From Fulvia fulva (Eukaryota; Ascomycota; Dothideomycetes; Mycosphaerellales; Mycosphaerellaceae), in the NCBI RefSeq assembly GCF_020509005.1, contig NC_063019.1:744001-808000 (forward strand): DNA of 64,000 bases, written 5' to 3'. This document shows, one piece after another, positions 42,460-54,900 of the stretch. A program made the translations under genes and the position numbers. Position 1 is the stretch's first letter. Each line of letters opens with the position of its first letter. Under the pieces are notes generated by a model. That model searched no databases, had not been told where the DNA came from, and worked only from the letters and a program-made list of their open reading frames with translations.

Positions 42460-45400
42460 AACAATCCCTTATATAAGCTAGAGCTGCCTCACAAAGTTTT
42501 GAAACTGCTGGCCATTGAGGGGCTTGGTCAGCCCATCAGTAACTATGTCCTTTGTGTGGCAGTAATCCACTGCAATCTTCTTTTGCCACTAGAGATTCCT
42601 GACATAGTAGTATGCCACATCAATATGCTTTGACCTGTTATGGATATAGGCATCTTTGACAAAGGTTAAAGCTGCTTGGTTGTCACCTATAAGCTCTACG
42701 GGTCTCAGCTCATCAACAGTACTGCTTGCCTTAATCCTAGGTTAGAATGAACACTCTCTAACCAGGTCAGGACACCTCATCTCTCTAGGGACTGTAGCAA
42801 GAAACTGTGACTACTTAGCTGCTACATTTATAGCCATGAACTCAGCCTCCATTGTTGATGTGGCAACAGACTTCTGCTTCCTACTCATCTAGGACACAGG
42901 TGATCTATAAAGGAACCACACATGTCTAAGGATTGAGACTCTGTCTGCCTTGTCTATAGCATAACCAGAATCTGAGTATCCCTAGAGAATACCTCCTCCT
43001 CTTCTATACATCAAGCCTAGGTCTAGGTATGATCTCAGATATCTGGAGAGTTTCTTCAAGGCTCTAAGATGTTGCTTTGAAGGGTCAGCAACATATGAGC
43101 TGATTCTTCCAAGGGGGAAAGCAAGGTCTGGCCTTGTCATTGTCATTGGTCAAATCTAGGTACTATTGCAACTCTGGTACTCCTGTTTGTTGCACCTCTT
43201 ATCCATAGCAGCTGAAGGTCTCAGATCCTCATAGCTGTCCATAGGTGAGAGTGTGGGTGTGGCCTTCTCTGGAGAGATGCCCATCTTGGCAAGGTTAGTT
43301 TGGATGTAGTGTCCTTGATCAAGCTTCAAAGTACCTTAGGACCTGTTTCTTGTAATCCTCATTCCAAGGATCTTCTCAGGTTCCCTAAGATCTTTGATCT
43401 TGAACACTCTTCTAAATTCAGCCTTGAACCACTGAACATCTGACAGCTTTAGAGCTGCAATAGGGATGTCATTTACATAGGTGAGGACAATGATGTCTCT
43501 TCCTCTGTGGATGAGTAGACATGGATCCACCTAGGACTAGGTGAATCTAATCTGTTCTAGCTTAGCAACACAGAGCTTGTTCTAATCTCTAGCTGCTTGC
43601 TTTAGTCTATACAGGCTTCTAAGGACCTTAAAGACCATATTTGGTGGAATTTCAACAACTGGGGGTGGGATCATGTAGATGTCTTCAAGAAGGCTGCTTT
43701 CGGTGAAAGCATTGTTCACATCCACCTAGTGCATCTCAAGATCTCTCTCACATACTACAGCCATGAAGACCCTAAGGGTATCATGCCTAATAGTAGGTAC
43801 GAAGGTCTCTTCAAAGTCAACACCATATTTCTGTGAAAACCCTCTTGCAACTAGTCTTGCCTTGAACTCTTCAATAGCTCCACTGATCATTCTTTTCACA
43901 TCAAAAGCCCACTTAGATGTAACCAGGCTTGCACCCCTTGGTAGTACAACTGGATCCAAGGTGTTGTTGCTTCCTAAGGCAATAAGTTCTTTCTGGATTG
44001 CCCCTTTCCATATATGTCCCCAATTGGGGTCTCCCACTGCCTCCTTATAGGACTTTGGGATTGGCACTTCCTGCTAGTAGGCTATGGCCTGCCTAACAGC
44101 AGCAAATGCACATCCCTCCACATCATTCAGGATTTCCTCAACCCAGCTGATAGTTAGATCAAAATGAAACATCTGAGCAATCAATGCCCTATAATGCTTG
44201 GCTTCATGCTCAGCAGAGCCATCATCTTCATCCCCCCTTAACCTCTTATTGCCTGCAAGCTGAGGTGGCTGTTGAGGTTGATCCTCCTGAACAAGTTCCT
44301 CTTCCTTTTCTTTTCTTGGAGTCCCCTCTACTCCACTCTTCTGGTACACTCTAATGTCTTTTGGAGGTTGGGGAAGTTGCACAAACAGAGGCTTTGCCTA
44401 GAGCTGCTGTGGCTGTATTGATGAACTAGAGACCTGAGCAGGAGGTCTTCCAACGGGGTTTCTTTTCAGGGCTCTGCTAGACTGGTTTGTGAAGGTGATG
44501 CCAAGATCCATATCACCCCCCTTCTCATTCTCAAACCAGTCAACTTGCCCGTGTGTTTTGATGGCTTTCATGTCAGGCTCCTAGAAGAGCCATTGCTTTA
44601 TGGTGTTCTCTATATAGCTAACAAAGACAACTTCTTTACCCCTATTCATGAGCTCGTCACTTCTTAAGCCTTGAGGTTGGGATCTCGGGTCTATATAGAC
44701 CACTGCTTTACATCCCTAGACTCTCAAATGGTCAACTGATAGTACCTAGCCAGTGAAGGCTTCTTCTAGTGAAAGAGTAGTACCATCTATCATTGGTCTA
44801 TTTGGAAGTCTGTTTCTGACCACAGTTTGAGCAATAAGGGCCTCTAGCTAGAATTCAACTAGCATACTCGAGTCCTTAAGTATAGCTCTCACTGTATTCT
44901 TAGAGGCTTGGATTGACCTTTCTACAGGTCCATTCTGAAGTGAGTTGTAGGCATCAGTTATGTCTATCTAAATGCCAAACTCCTTCTCCTACTGTTTTAG
45001 CAAGGAAAGAATTTCCCTTGCACCATCACTACGGATTGCAGATAGAAAACACCTTGAGCTGTTCTCTACCTGAACCTTCCATTCCTTTAGAGCTGTAGGA
45101 GCATCACTCCTAGCCTTCAAAGGGACTACCCACTTCTTCCTCAAGAAGTTGTCTACAATCTCAAGCCAGTACTTGAAGCCAAGTCTTGAGACTGCACCTT
45201 GAAAAGGCCCACAGATGTCAATAGAGATGAAGGCCAGCCTCTCTCCTTTCCTCTTTGTAGCAGGTCCTTTGAACTTCCTTATGTTTGTAAGGGAGCAGAC
45301 CTTGCAGTTCTGGTGTTCAGAAGGAACAGGAATAGGATCTTTCTTGTTAGTGACTCTATACAGGTTTCTTAGCAGTCCCTTACTAAGGTGTACACATCTT

Positions 45401-46970
45401 CTATGCTATAGCTCCCACTGGTCCTAGGACTCAGTGGCAGTCATAGCCTGTTCCAATTCACACTCAAAATATGTACCTAACTTGGACAGATCCAAGTCAT
45501 GCTCCTGTAGAGAGGCATATGCTTGAGGCATAGCTTCAAGCTGCTCTAAAACACTTTGAATGAATAGAACACCCCCTCTCAGCTTTGTCTGGACAACAGG
45601 TTTTCTAGAAAGGGATTTAAGGGTGAAACTGGGTAGTTAGACAGCAAACTGTTGGCTGAACTGATTCTACGAAACAAGACTAACTCTAAGGCCAGGAACA
45701 AACAAGACATTTTCTAAGACAATTTGCTTTCTAGAAGGACCACCCATTACTGCACTTCCTACATGTGTAGCTTGTAGATAGCCACCCCTAACCTTGATCT
45801 ACTTCCTCTTTTGAAGAGGCTTCAGTGTCCTGAATAGTGAATCTTGGTCAGTCATATGTAATGAAGCACAAGAGTCAAGCAACCACTCGGACGAGGGGTA
45901 CTTGCCCTTGGCTTCCACAGTAGAATAGGCAACCTCATCAACATCATCATCTTCTGATGGTATCTCAGAGTCTGATACGTCTTCCTGGGTCGTATAGGCC
46001 CTTGTAGGCTTCTTACTAGAGGAGGCCTTTGGCTTGCGGCTCTCCTTTATCTACTTTGCAAGGTCCATTATCACCTTGAGGACATCACGAAGGTTTAGTA
46101 ATGATGACCTCCTACGAGGTAGTGACGGTTGTCTCTTAGTAGGGTAGGTAACCCTAGCTAGTTTGTCCTTGTTCCTAACAGCCTACTGAGCTGTAGAAAG
46201 GTGTAGGCACTTGCTTATAAAATGGTCACTACCGTAGAGATGGCACGTGAGCTTGCCCTAGAAACCCTTCTTAGCGAACATGGCTATCCCTTAATAAATT
46301 ATTGATTCTTGCTTCTCCCTAAAAATTGCAAGAATGTCTTGTAGTAAGAGATTCACCTAGGCATCAATTGTATCGCGAATTGAGCCAAATAAGTCTAGTA
46401 GAGCTACTAAGAGTTACTAGATCTTTCTGTCCTTAGTCTTGATGTCTTAGAACTAAGGCGAGATTGAAACAGCCCTCCTTATAATTGAGCTAAGCTCCTA
46501 CTAGGCGTCATCTACTGACTAGTCCTCTGTTATCACGAAATTAGTGTATTACTAAAGCAAACTTCTTCTAGTAGCGAGAAGTCTTCTCTTATATTTGACT
46601 TTAGCCTATTCCTACAACTTCTTCGTATACCGGATCTCGTATATTATCTCTTAATCATCTGTCGATAGACAGATATATATCTTATATAGGGCCGTTATAT
46701 TGTACCATCTATACGATGCCTTCCTTATCGCTTGATCTAAAGGAAGGGATGACTCTGATAATGTAGAGGGTGTCGCTATAGATAGGGTTATAGCGGGAAT
46801 GTCCGTAATAATGTCTTCGAGGACCTAGTCAATCTGCTTTAATACTAGGTGTATTTTTATTAGCTTGAACTATGTTTTATAGTTCTCTCTTATTAGAACA
46901 GGTGCTACTCTCTTTCTTATAAACCTAGTCTCGTTCTCTATTTTTTGTAAGTTAAGGGACAGGTTAGCTG
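42460..46970 (-). pseudogene. Copia B gag-pol polyprotein, best preserved Copia of the window
   Basis: From right to left on the minus strand: gag near 46960 (IENETRFIRKRVAPVLIRENY), CCHC knuckle near 46210-46255 (CHLYGSDHFISKC, one Cys to Tyr), protease LLDSCASLHMTDQDS near 45870, H-H-C-C and integrase about 44650-45420, RT about 43350-44070, RNase H about 42480-43330 ending in KHIDVAYYYVRN and GLTKPLNG. Open pieces at 44074-44382, 43726-44067 and 43336-43530 are parts of this single frame. The RT box reads YVND (near 43473) instead of YVDD. Stops are few and mostly TAG for CAG/TGG. The pol part is only lightly RIP-mutated while gag and leader, right of about 46250, are heavily mutated. Confidence 0.9.
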
Positions 46971-47432
46971 CCCTTAGGTAAAAGGATATATTCGGTCGTA
47001 CGCGATCGGATCGAAATGGGATAAACCGAACGCGAGGTTAATAGCGGAGAGGATAGCTATCCGCCGGGAAGAGGAGGAAAGTTGGTCGGTAAGGATCGTG
47101 TTAGTACTAAGACACTATAGCGTAACTCTCTTAGTAGAGGGGGTTTCTAAGACACTACGGCTCTCTTAGAATAAACAGTTAGTCGATACGAACGCGATGT
47201 CCGGAGAGCGACTCTTCTTAGTAAGCTCGCCTACTTGTCTAAGGTATTAGTATAGGCTCCCTAACTCGGAGTTTAACAGTGCCTTACTAGGCTCTTTCAC
47301 GTCTTATATACACCTATAGCACGGCTATAGCTTCCTATATAAGGCGGGTACGGCCTCTAGTCTACCTTCCTTTTTTCTAGAGAGGAATAACTCTAATACG
47401 ACTTTGTCGAGGGTGAAACACCGAGTTACTAA

Positions 47433-47447
47433 CCCGGGCTTATAACC
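47433..47447 (-). other. Primer binding site of Copia B (half initiator tRNA-Met type)
   Basis: On the minus strand GGTTATAAGCCCGGG follows the 5' LTR, identical to the site at 21283. The leader between here and gag (about 46970-47432) has no open frame. Confidence 0.7.
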
Positions 47448-47665
47448 TATTAAACAGGTCCGAGTTACGTAGTAGTAGAAGACGGCGGATTATACGAAAG
47501 ACGAAGAAGGACCTAATAGGATAGCGTGTATCTATATATAGTATCGCTAGTGTTAGTATAGGTGTTTTAGGAGGGATAGCTATACTTAGGACTTGACTAG
47601 TAAGCCCTAATTACTAATTCCCCTAAGTACCTAATGTTGACCCTATAACCTATATATTCTTAATA
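47448..47665 (-). repeat. 5' LTR of Copia B (218 bp)
   Basis: It has the same length and ends as the LTR at 42217 and the solo LTR at 58724, but more RIP changes. TATAC follows (47666-47670), completing the duplication. Confidence 0.92.
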
Positions 47666-49377
47666 TATACTACTCCTACTAGGCGGTACTATTCTAGCTA
47701 GCCCTTCTCTAGTATCTAGTTCGTTATACGCCGTAGGTCCTTAACGTTATTAAGAAGTGCCCTAATCGTCCGGTCCCTCGCCTTTACTATCTACTCCTAC
47801 CTTCCTAGTAGCTACCTCGGATAGACGAGGACTACGTGCCGTATATTCTAGGAGTAATAGCCGTAGGGGTAGCTAGTATTTGTATATTATAGAACCTTCC
47901 TCTATAATAGGTACCCCTAGAGGCCGATATGTTGGCTTTGTAGCTAGGTTACTATACTACTCTATACCCTCGTAAGGCGGTAGTAGATAAGCTTCGGGGG
48001 ATGCTTGACCGCGGATTTTGTAGCTAACTATTCCTTACGTTGTCCCGCTAGCTAAGGGCGTCTACTATGCCCTACAACCTAGTTGTTCCACCTCTCTTTC
48101 TATAGTTGCTCTACAAACGATTTCTTACCTTCCTATTATGTTGCTAGCTATTCGTCCCTTACCCGGTAGTTCGGCTCGTTTCCGGGTCGAATACCCTTAT
48201 ACGCTAGTACTAATTTACGGGCCCTTACGACTATACTAGTAATAACCTTCTATACTAGGTGCTTTACCGACTTGCCTAAGTAGGAGGTCCGTAGTCCCTA
48301 GATATATAGGTCGATCGGCGGTATAGCGGTCTCGTACTTAAGTATCCTCGTTAGTGTCGACCTATATGCCCCGGTGACCTTCCTTAGGCATTAGTTTTAG
48401 ATCTTTACTAACGGCGCGACGAGTCCCTTTAATAGATAGGCCCTCTCGCCTAAGTACTATACTTAGCTACTATAGGTAAGGACTAGCCGTATAATAGCCG
48501 TATATAGAAGTCGTAACTACCGAAAGTCTACCCTCTATATAGACGTAGTAAGCCTCTAGTATAATACTATATTCTGTTAAGCTTTCCGTAATATTGTCTA
48601 TACGTACTTCCTATACTATAGCGCCGGGTCTACCTATAGTCCGAGGATCCTAACATGATTTGCCGGGTTAGTCGTATACCCCTATATCTAGATAGAAGCT
48701 TATATATTATAGAACCGTAGCCGGCGCGTAAAGTGTATTAGATTGTACTTTTCTAGAGTAGACCGAGCCCTATACCTCCTAGCCTAGTCCTTATAGATCT
48801 CGTACTTCTCTTCTAGTAGCCTATAGTTCTTCTTAGTCGAGGAAGACTACGCTAGGATGTTTGTGTCGTCTACGAAGCCGCTCGTAGCGGTGTTCTAGGA
48901 TTCTAGGGCTGGGAGCAGCGTCGCTATAAAGAAGAGGAACAGAATAGGTGCTAGCGTTAAGCCTTACGGGATTCTAGTATAGACTGCTTGAAATGGGCTT
49001 CTATACTAGCCGACTAGGATTGACGTACTACGGTTTTGGAGGTAGGACCGTACGAAGTTGACAAGCCACTTAGGGAGTCCTTTCGACCTTAGGATTAGAG
49101 TAGCCGCGGGTATAATATGTAGTTAAAGGCTCTCGATATGTCTAGACTAAGTAAGGATACTACCTTATCTCTATTCCTTAACTAGATAGCCTTTACCTAA
49201 AAGGTAAAAAGTTCTATCGCGGATAGCGTCGATCGCTATAGACCCGTACCTATCTAGGTGTCCGGGAGTAGGGAGTGCTCCTCTACCGCCTTAGAGAGTC
49301 TCGTTATAACTAGCTTCTTAAGCGCCTTCCTAAGAGTAGTAAAGAGCGTAATTAGGCGGTACGTCTTTACCTACTAT
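47666..49377 (-). pseudogene. LINE E ORF2: RT and C-terminal region
   Basis: The minus-strand sequence is collinear with LINE A 30060-31745: Cys/His C-terminal region near 47850-47900, the catalytic box SGFVDDTNILA near 48850-48885, and the SYRP region near 49350. It stops at about 49377 where the 317-bp repeat of G2 begins, so everything upstream of RT motif 1 is absent. It is 5'-truncated either at insertion or by G2. The plus-strand open stretch 49258-49440 is a shadow. Confidence 0.8.
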
Positions 49378-49694
49378 AGACGACTAACTATCCTAGTAAG
49401 TAAGGGCGCGCCTAGTGACCCTAGGATAGCTTACGCGTAGGTATATATACCTACCGGTCCGCGGGCCGTAAAATATATATAGTGATCCTAAAAGATAATT
49501 AATCTGAAATTTTTAGATTCCCGTATTTTTGCCTTATAGAGAGATTCCTCGTAAATCCTACCTTTCTACTAAGGTCGCCTCTTAACTATATATAGCTTAG
49601 TAGTACCCCTATATACCCCCGCTACGTAATTAACCGTTGAAGGTTAATAAGATTCGACGCGCAAATTTCAGGGTCTAAAGGGGCCCTTAGCTCG
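49378..49694 (-). repeat. Left LTR (3') of Gypsy-like element G2 (317 bp)
   Basis: A direct repeat of 62576-62892 in the same orientation, starting AGACGACTAAC and ending CCCTTAGCTCG, with dispersed differences of RIP type. The visible limits do not give TG...CA, so the true ends may differ by a few bases. It contains cgcgggccgt and a tatatatag motif. It is called 3' because pol reads leftward. Confidence 0.8.
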
Positions 49695-51978
49695 GTATTA
49701 TATACTCTCCTATTACGAGACTGTCCCTAGTTTCACCTCTACTACGCCTAATATAAACTAAGAAACTATACCTATAAGTTATACGTAAGGAAGGCGGATC
49801 CGGCGTCTAGTCAAGTAGTTAGTCTAGAGATATTAAGGAGATCGGAAGTTCATTCTATAAGGGGCTAAGGGGGCTAAGGAGGCTAAGTCAAAGTCTAGTC
49901 TTCGTAGTAAGCCTACTCTCAAATTAAGGATATAGCCTAGAAATCAGTTAAGTACGCTAGAAACTAGGTACTATAACTAGAAGCTAGTTAAACTAAGGTC
50001 AGAAACCAAAACTACTAAGTGAACCCCTTAGTAAAGGAGGTACGACTAGGAAGTAAGAGCCTCCTTCTAAGCATTTTCTAAAGCCTATTATATATCTATC
50101 GTGCTAGTAAACTATAAGTTAGTAAACTCCTTACGCCTAAGAAAAAGAAACAATAAAATCCTATCCCTCCTTTAACCTAAATCCTAGTAAATTTGACTAT
50201 CTCCTCCGTAGTAAGGTTATAAGGCCGTACCTATAGTCTCGTCGGCTCAGATTCTAGTTCCGGAAGTATAGTAGCTCTATTAATGCCTATTAGAAGTATA
50301 TCGTCATCTTCTTTATCGTTAGATTTAGACGTAGTAGGTCTATTCTCGTTCGGAAGATCGCCTTTTTCGACATTCGCGATATTAATCCTATCCTCTAGTG
50401 CTATAATGTCTTTAGCTTTAGGAAGATTAAGCTCCGGGTCCGGTCTTAACTATAGGATTAGCTTTAGGTTCTCTCGGGCTTATATACCCTTTAACCTTAT
50501 ACTATTAAGCTCTTCGAGAACGTATATACTAAACCCCGAGTACACCTTAGCTATATAATACGGCCTAAGCTAGCGGTAACTAATCTCTCTAGAGAGGTCA
50601 TCCTTATACGGCTTGTTGAACTTGACTACAAGATCCCCGACCTAGAACCCCTAGAAGTTAATACTAGGTTTAGTATCGAAGCATTCCTTACTTAGGGTAC
50701 GAAGCCTTACTCTCCGTAACTATAACTCCTAAAGACTTTTGTCTCGTACCTATAATTGACGCGCCTAAATAGCTAATAGCTCCTCCGTTAATCTAATAGA
50801 TCCCTTTTTATAGTTCGCCTATATCGGATATCCTACCTCGATCGGGAGAATAGTACGATAGCTATATAGGACCTCCGCCGGAGTTATACCCGTAGTTCTA
50901 GATACCGTAGTTCTATTAGCCTAAAGTACCGTAGTAATCTATCGTTCCTAGAACTTATAGGTGTTCTTAGTAAGCTTAGTCAATATAGCTAGAATAGGTC
51001 GATATCCTACTTCTATAGTTATATTTAACTACGGGTAGTAGGGTAAGATCCGGATATACTTAATGCCTATACTAATAAGTATCCTCTCTACCTCCCCTCT
51101 ATTAATACTAGCGTTATTAAGCATAAGTTTATAGTAGTATCTATGCCGGCTAAACACTCTCTTATATAAGAACTTAGTAATCGCCCGCAAACTTAGAGGC
51201 TTCCGTACGACCTTTGTCTTAATCTACCTACTTAGAGCTTCTCGGGCGATAAGTAAGTACCCCTTTCTATATATATAAACGGGATCGTAGTACTGCCTCT
51301 CTCCTATAACCTACTAAGTCGACAAGTATATTTCTCCTACTCTCTAGTTGCCTTCGCAAAAGTTATAAGGAGTATAAGTCCTTACCTAATTCGAGACGTC
51401 GGAGAAGTAGCCCTTCTAGTAGTACCGGCTAGTAATAAGATTATATACTAGCTCGGTACTCCGGTGACTATACTTTTTATAATAGTATATTACGATCTCT
51501 TTCTAAGGATTATAATTGTCTACTACTAGCTACATCGGTACACCCCTTCGCCGCTAATAAAACAAGAGCTTGTCTCTTAAGTAGTACCGAGGACTCTTCT
51601 TAACGAGGTTTCGATACTTAGCCCGGGTCACCCCTTCCGGTCGTGTTTAATATTCTAGAACATAAGCTATAAGCTCGGAATTATTACTATACTAGGGTTC
51701 GAGGAGTTGTTCACGCTCTAGAATAACGGGGAAAGTGTTAACTAGCTCGGCGTAACGGAAGAATTTGTCGTTAATTATCTTATTAATATTATCGTTAGGT
51801 TCCGTAAGCTCCTTAGCTATAGGTAGTTTACGAGATAGTATATCCGGTCCGGAGTGCTTCTTCCTATCGACATGCCTTACTTTAAAGGTGAATAGCCGGA
51901 TCTAAGTAACCTACCTTACTATTATAGAGTTTAGAATACCGGATACTAGCCGATTTAACTACTATACTAGCGTTTTAG
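49695..51978 (-). pseudogene. G2 pol C-terminal part: RNase H end and integrase
   Basis: On the minus strand FKVRHVDRKKHSGPDILSRK (about 51830-51895) is the conserved end of Gypsy RNase H. Integrase follows leftward; its C-terminal part reads RTLSKECFDTKPSINF then VGDLVVKFNKPYKDDL and REISYR-x-LRPYYI (50560-50720), a GPY/F-type module. The tail to about 50160 is acidic and charged. I did not fix the integrase D-D-E residues. The frame is broken by stops, then by LINE B at 51993. The short plus-strand frame 50283-50558 is a shadow. Confidence 0.75.
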
Positions 51979-51992
51979 TATTAACTTCGAGG

Positions 51993-54900
51993 ACCTAAGA
52001 CAACTAGTAGCAACTTATAGAGGACGTAAAAAGTATAGAAACTAACGATCAGCTCCCTTACCGGTCTCTATAGGTAATGATCACTCAGCTACGTACGGCG
52101 CTTGTACTGTCGTATTACCGAGGGCAATAAGAAATGAGGACGACGTCCTAGGCGATTAGCAAGGCCACCCGGAATCAACACCTCTATAGCTAGGTATCGG
52201 TCGCGGCATCGATACTAGGCCCCCGCCTAACGCACGATATAGTTACGATCCGCATTGTAGTAAAGGAAGACTAGGCCGAAGTTACGAAGCTATCGAACAA
52301 GGAGCTCGCCTAACGAATTAACTAACTAGGGGTGGTCGTAGTGAACTAATAGTCTAACGGCACTCTATAGATCTATACTAGCTCTACTACTGCTAGGAGG
52401 CACCTAGCGGCATAGCTATAGTGGGTATCTAAGGTTACGGTATTAGCGAAGGTCTTAACAAAACAATTTACGATCCTAGTCCACGACATACCTAAGGAGT
52501 TTGACCTAACTAACTAGGGTCACCTACGCGCTCTCTAAGAGGACAACCCGGTCACTCTTAACTCTCTAATCTAGAAGGCGACTTGGCTCTATAGGAAATG
52601 GCTAGAAGGTAAGAAGGCCTCGGCGCTAATAGTATAGCTATAAGACGTAAAAGCGGCGGATCTAGCGATAGAACAAGGCCTAGTCTAGTAATATAGCCTT
52701 AAGATAGTAGAAAAGCATTCCTTATCCTTTCGTGTCCTCTAATGCTTCAAATGCTAATAGTATAGACACCAAACCTACACGTATATAAATAAGTAGGCCT
52801 ACTCGAACTATATAGGAGACTATATGACTAGGGACTATAAATTAACTACGAGACGGTACGCGAACTGTCCGAGGGACTACCTATCGTATAGTACGGAATG
52901 CCTATAGCGGAAACTAGCGAAAAACAAGGCAATCATAAATAGAACCGTCGCCCTAAGATTCTACGGCGACCGTAAGGCTAGCCTATACCGGAACTAACTA
53001 GCGGCGGTCGGGTATAAGCGCCCTAGGGCCGAGAACGATATAAAGGATGCGCAACCTAGGGCGTACGGGAGGCCACGTGCTCTACTAGCTACGGCGAGGG
53101 AATCTAACTAGGCCCGGCTCCCCTTTAGTATATAGCCGATAGGCGTAGACTAGGACGTATAGGGCAGTAGGACATAGGACGATATAGAGGAAATGATTGT
53201 CGATGCCGATAACTAGCCTCGATACGCTTAGCATCATCTAGTATAACGTTAACTATAGTAAGGATATAGTCTAGAACCATTTCCTATATAAGGCGGACCC
53301 GCGCGTCTACTACGTCCTTACAATCTAGGAGCTATAGATTAACCCGCACTATAAGAGACTAACGACCTATAAGTCACTAGGCTACACGACATGCCTACGA
53401 GGCGACGGTAGACCCTATACGTGCTTCTATATTAGCAAGGACATACTAGAATCCGACTGGGAGGTAGTGTACTACGTAGACGAAGAAGGCGGGGGCGATA
53501 TTACCTCCCTCTACGTAGGTAGCACCTGGATACACAACCTATACATACAACCGCTAGCCTCGAGGTTTAGCCGCAACCTAGGGGTCTGTAGACACCTAGA
53601 CAGTGCGCTCAAGAGACAAGGGTGCCACATCGTAGTAGGAGACTTTAATATATACTACCCTTCCTAGGAAAGCCTTATATAGCCGCACCCTATAGCCGAC
53701 GAAGTACTCGACTTGATAGCGAGTAACGTAATTGCCCTTAATACCCCGAAGGACCTAGGCACCTAGAAGAGAGGGGGACTCCAAGGCACGATCGACCTCT
53801 CCTAGATCTTAGATAGCTACTACTACACGGTAACCTACTATAGGATCGAACATGAACTCGAGGCGTCGTTAGACCACATACTAGTTAGGACCTCTATTAC
53901 GATATAGATATAACGTACACTAGCGAGAACCCCTAAGCTAAACTAGGGAAAGGCCTACTAGGCTAACATCTAGGCGTACCTCGATGACTCTAAGAGGCTA
54001 GTCTAGATCGCGTAGTCGTAATACAACAGTAAAGACGAGATAGACGAAGTAGTCTAGGGGTTAATAGACGAAATAAGAAAAGCGACCTCACTTCACGTTC
54101 CGCTTGCCTAACTAACGACATAGTCCAAACTATACTAGACGCCGGAGTACACTACGGTAGTAAGAGAAGTAAGGAGAGCCCGCCGGGTGTGGACGAGCAG
54201 CTATAGCGAGGACGCCTAGAAGGTATATAGGGAGGCATACTAATAGAAGAAAGCTATAATACGAAGGGAGAAAGCAGTCGGCTAGAGGGCTATAGTAGAA
54301 GAAATCGCCGGTAAGCTAGAGAGGATGTAGAAGCTAGCGAAATGGGCCCGATAGGACCCTATATAGGGCCCCTCCTTCTCTATCCTAGCGCTATAATCGC
54401 CTAGTGGCCCGGTTAGCGACCCCGAGGCCAAGGCGCGTCTACTAGCTAGCAAGTTCTTCCCGCCCCTAGTCGAGGCTGATCTAAGCGACATAAATAGCTC
54501 TACTCCCCTAGCCCCTAGCATCGCGGTCTAATAGGAGGTGTCCGAGGGAGAAGTTGCCGCTATACTAAGGAAGTTGCCGGCGAAGAAAGCCCCGGGGCCG
54601 GATAGGATCCCAAACGAGCTACTAAAGAAGTGTAGAGATCAACTAGCCCTAGTAGCTATAGCGATCTTTAACGCCTGCCTATAGACCGGGTACCACCCGA
54701 TAGCTTTTAAACAATCGACGATAGTGGTCCTACGTAAGCCGTAGAAGGAAGACTTTACGTAGGTGAAGTCGTACCGCCTAATTACGCTCCTTAACACTCT
54801 TAGGAAGGCGCTTAAGAAGCTAGTTATAACGAGACTCTCCGAGGCGGTAGAGGAACACTCCCTACTCCCGGACACCTAGATAGGTACGCGCCTATAGCGA

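Noticed and set aside
43763..44050. 95-codon plus-strand frame
   Set aside because: It lies opposite the Copia B reverse transcriptase, which shows family motifs on the minus strand.
50283..50558. 91-codon plus-strand frame
   Set aside because: It is the antisense shadow of the G2 integrase tail, which has GPY/F-type sequence on the minus strand.
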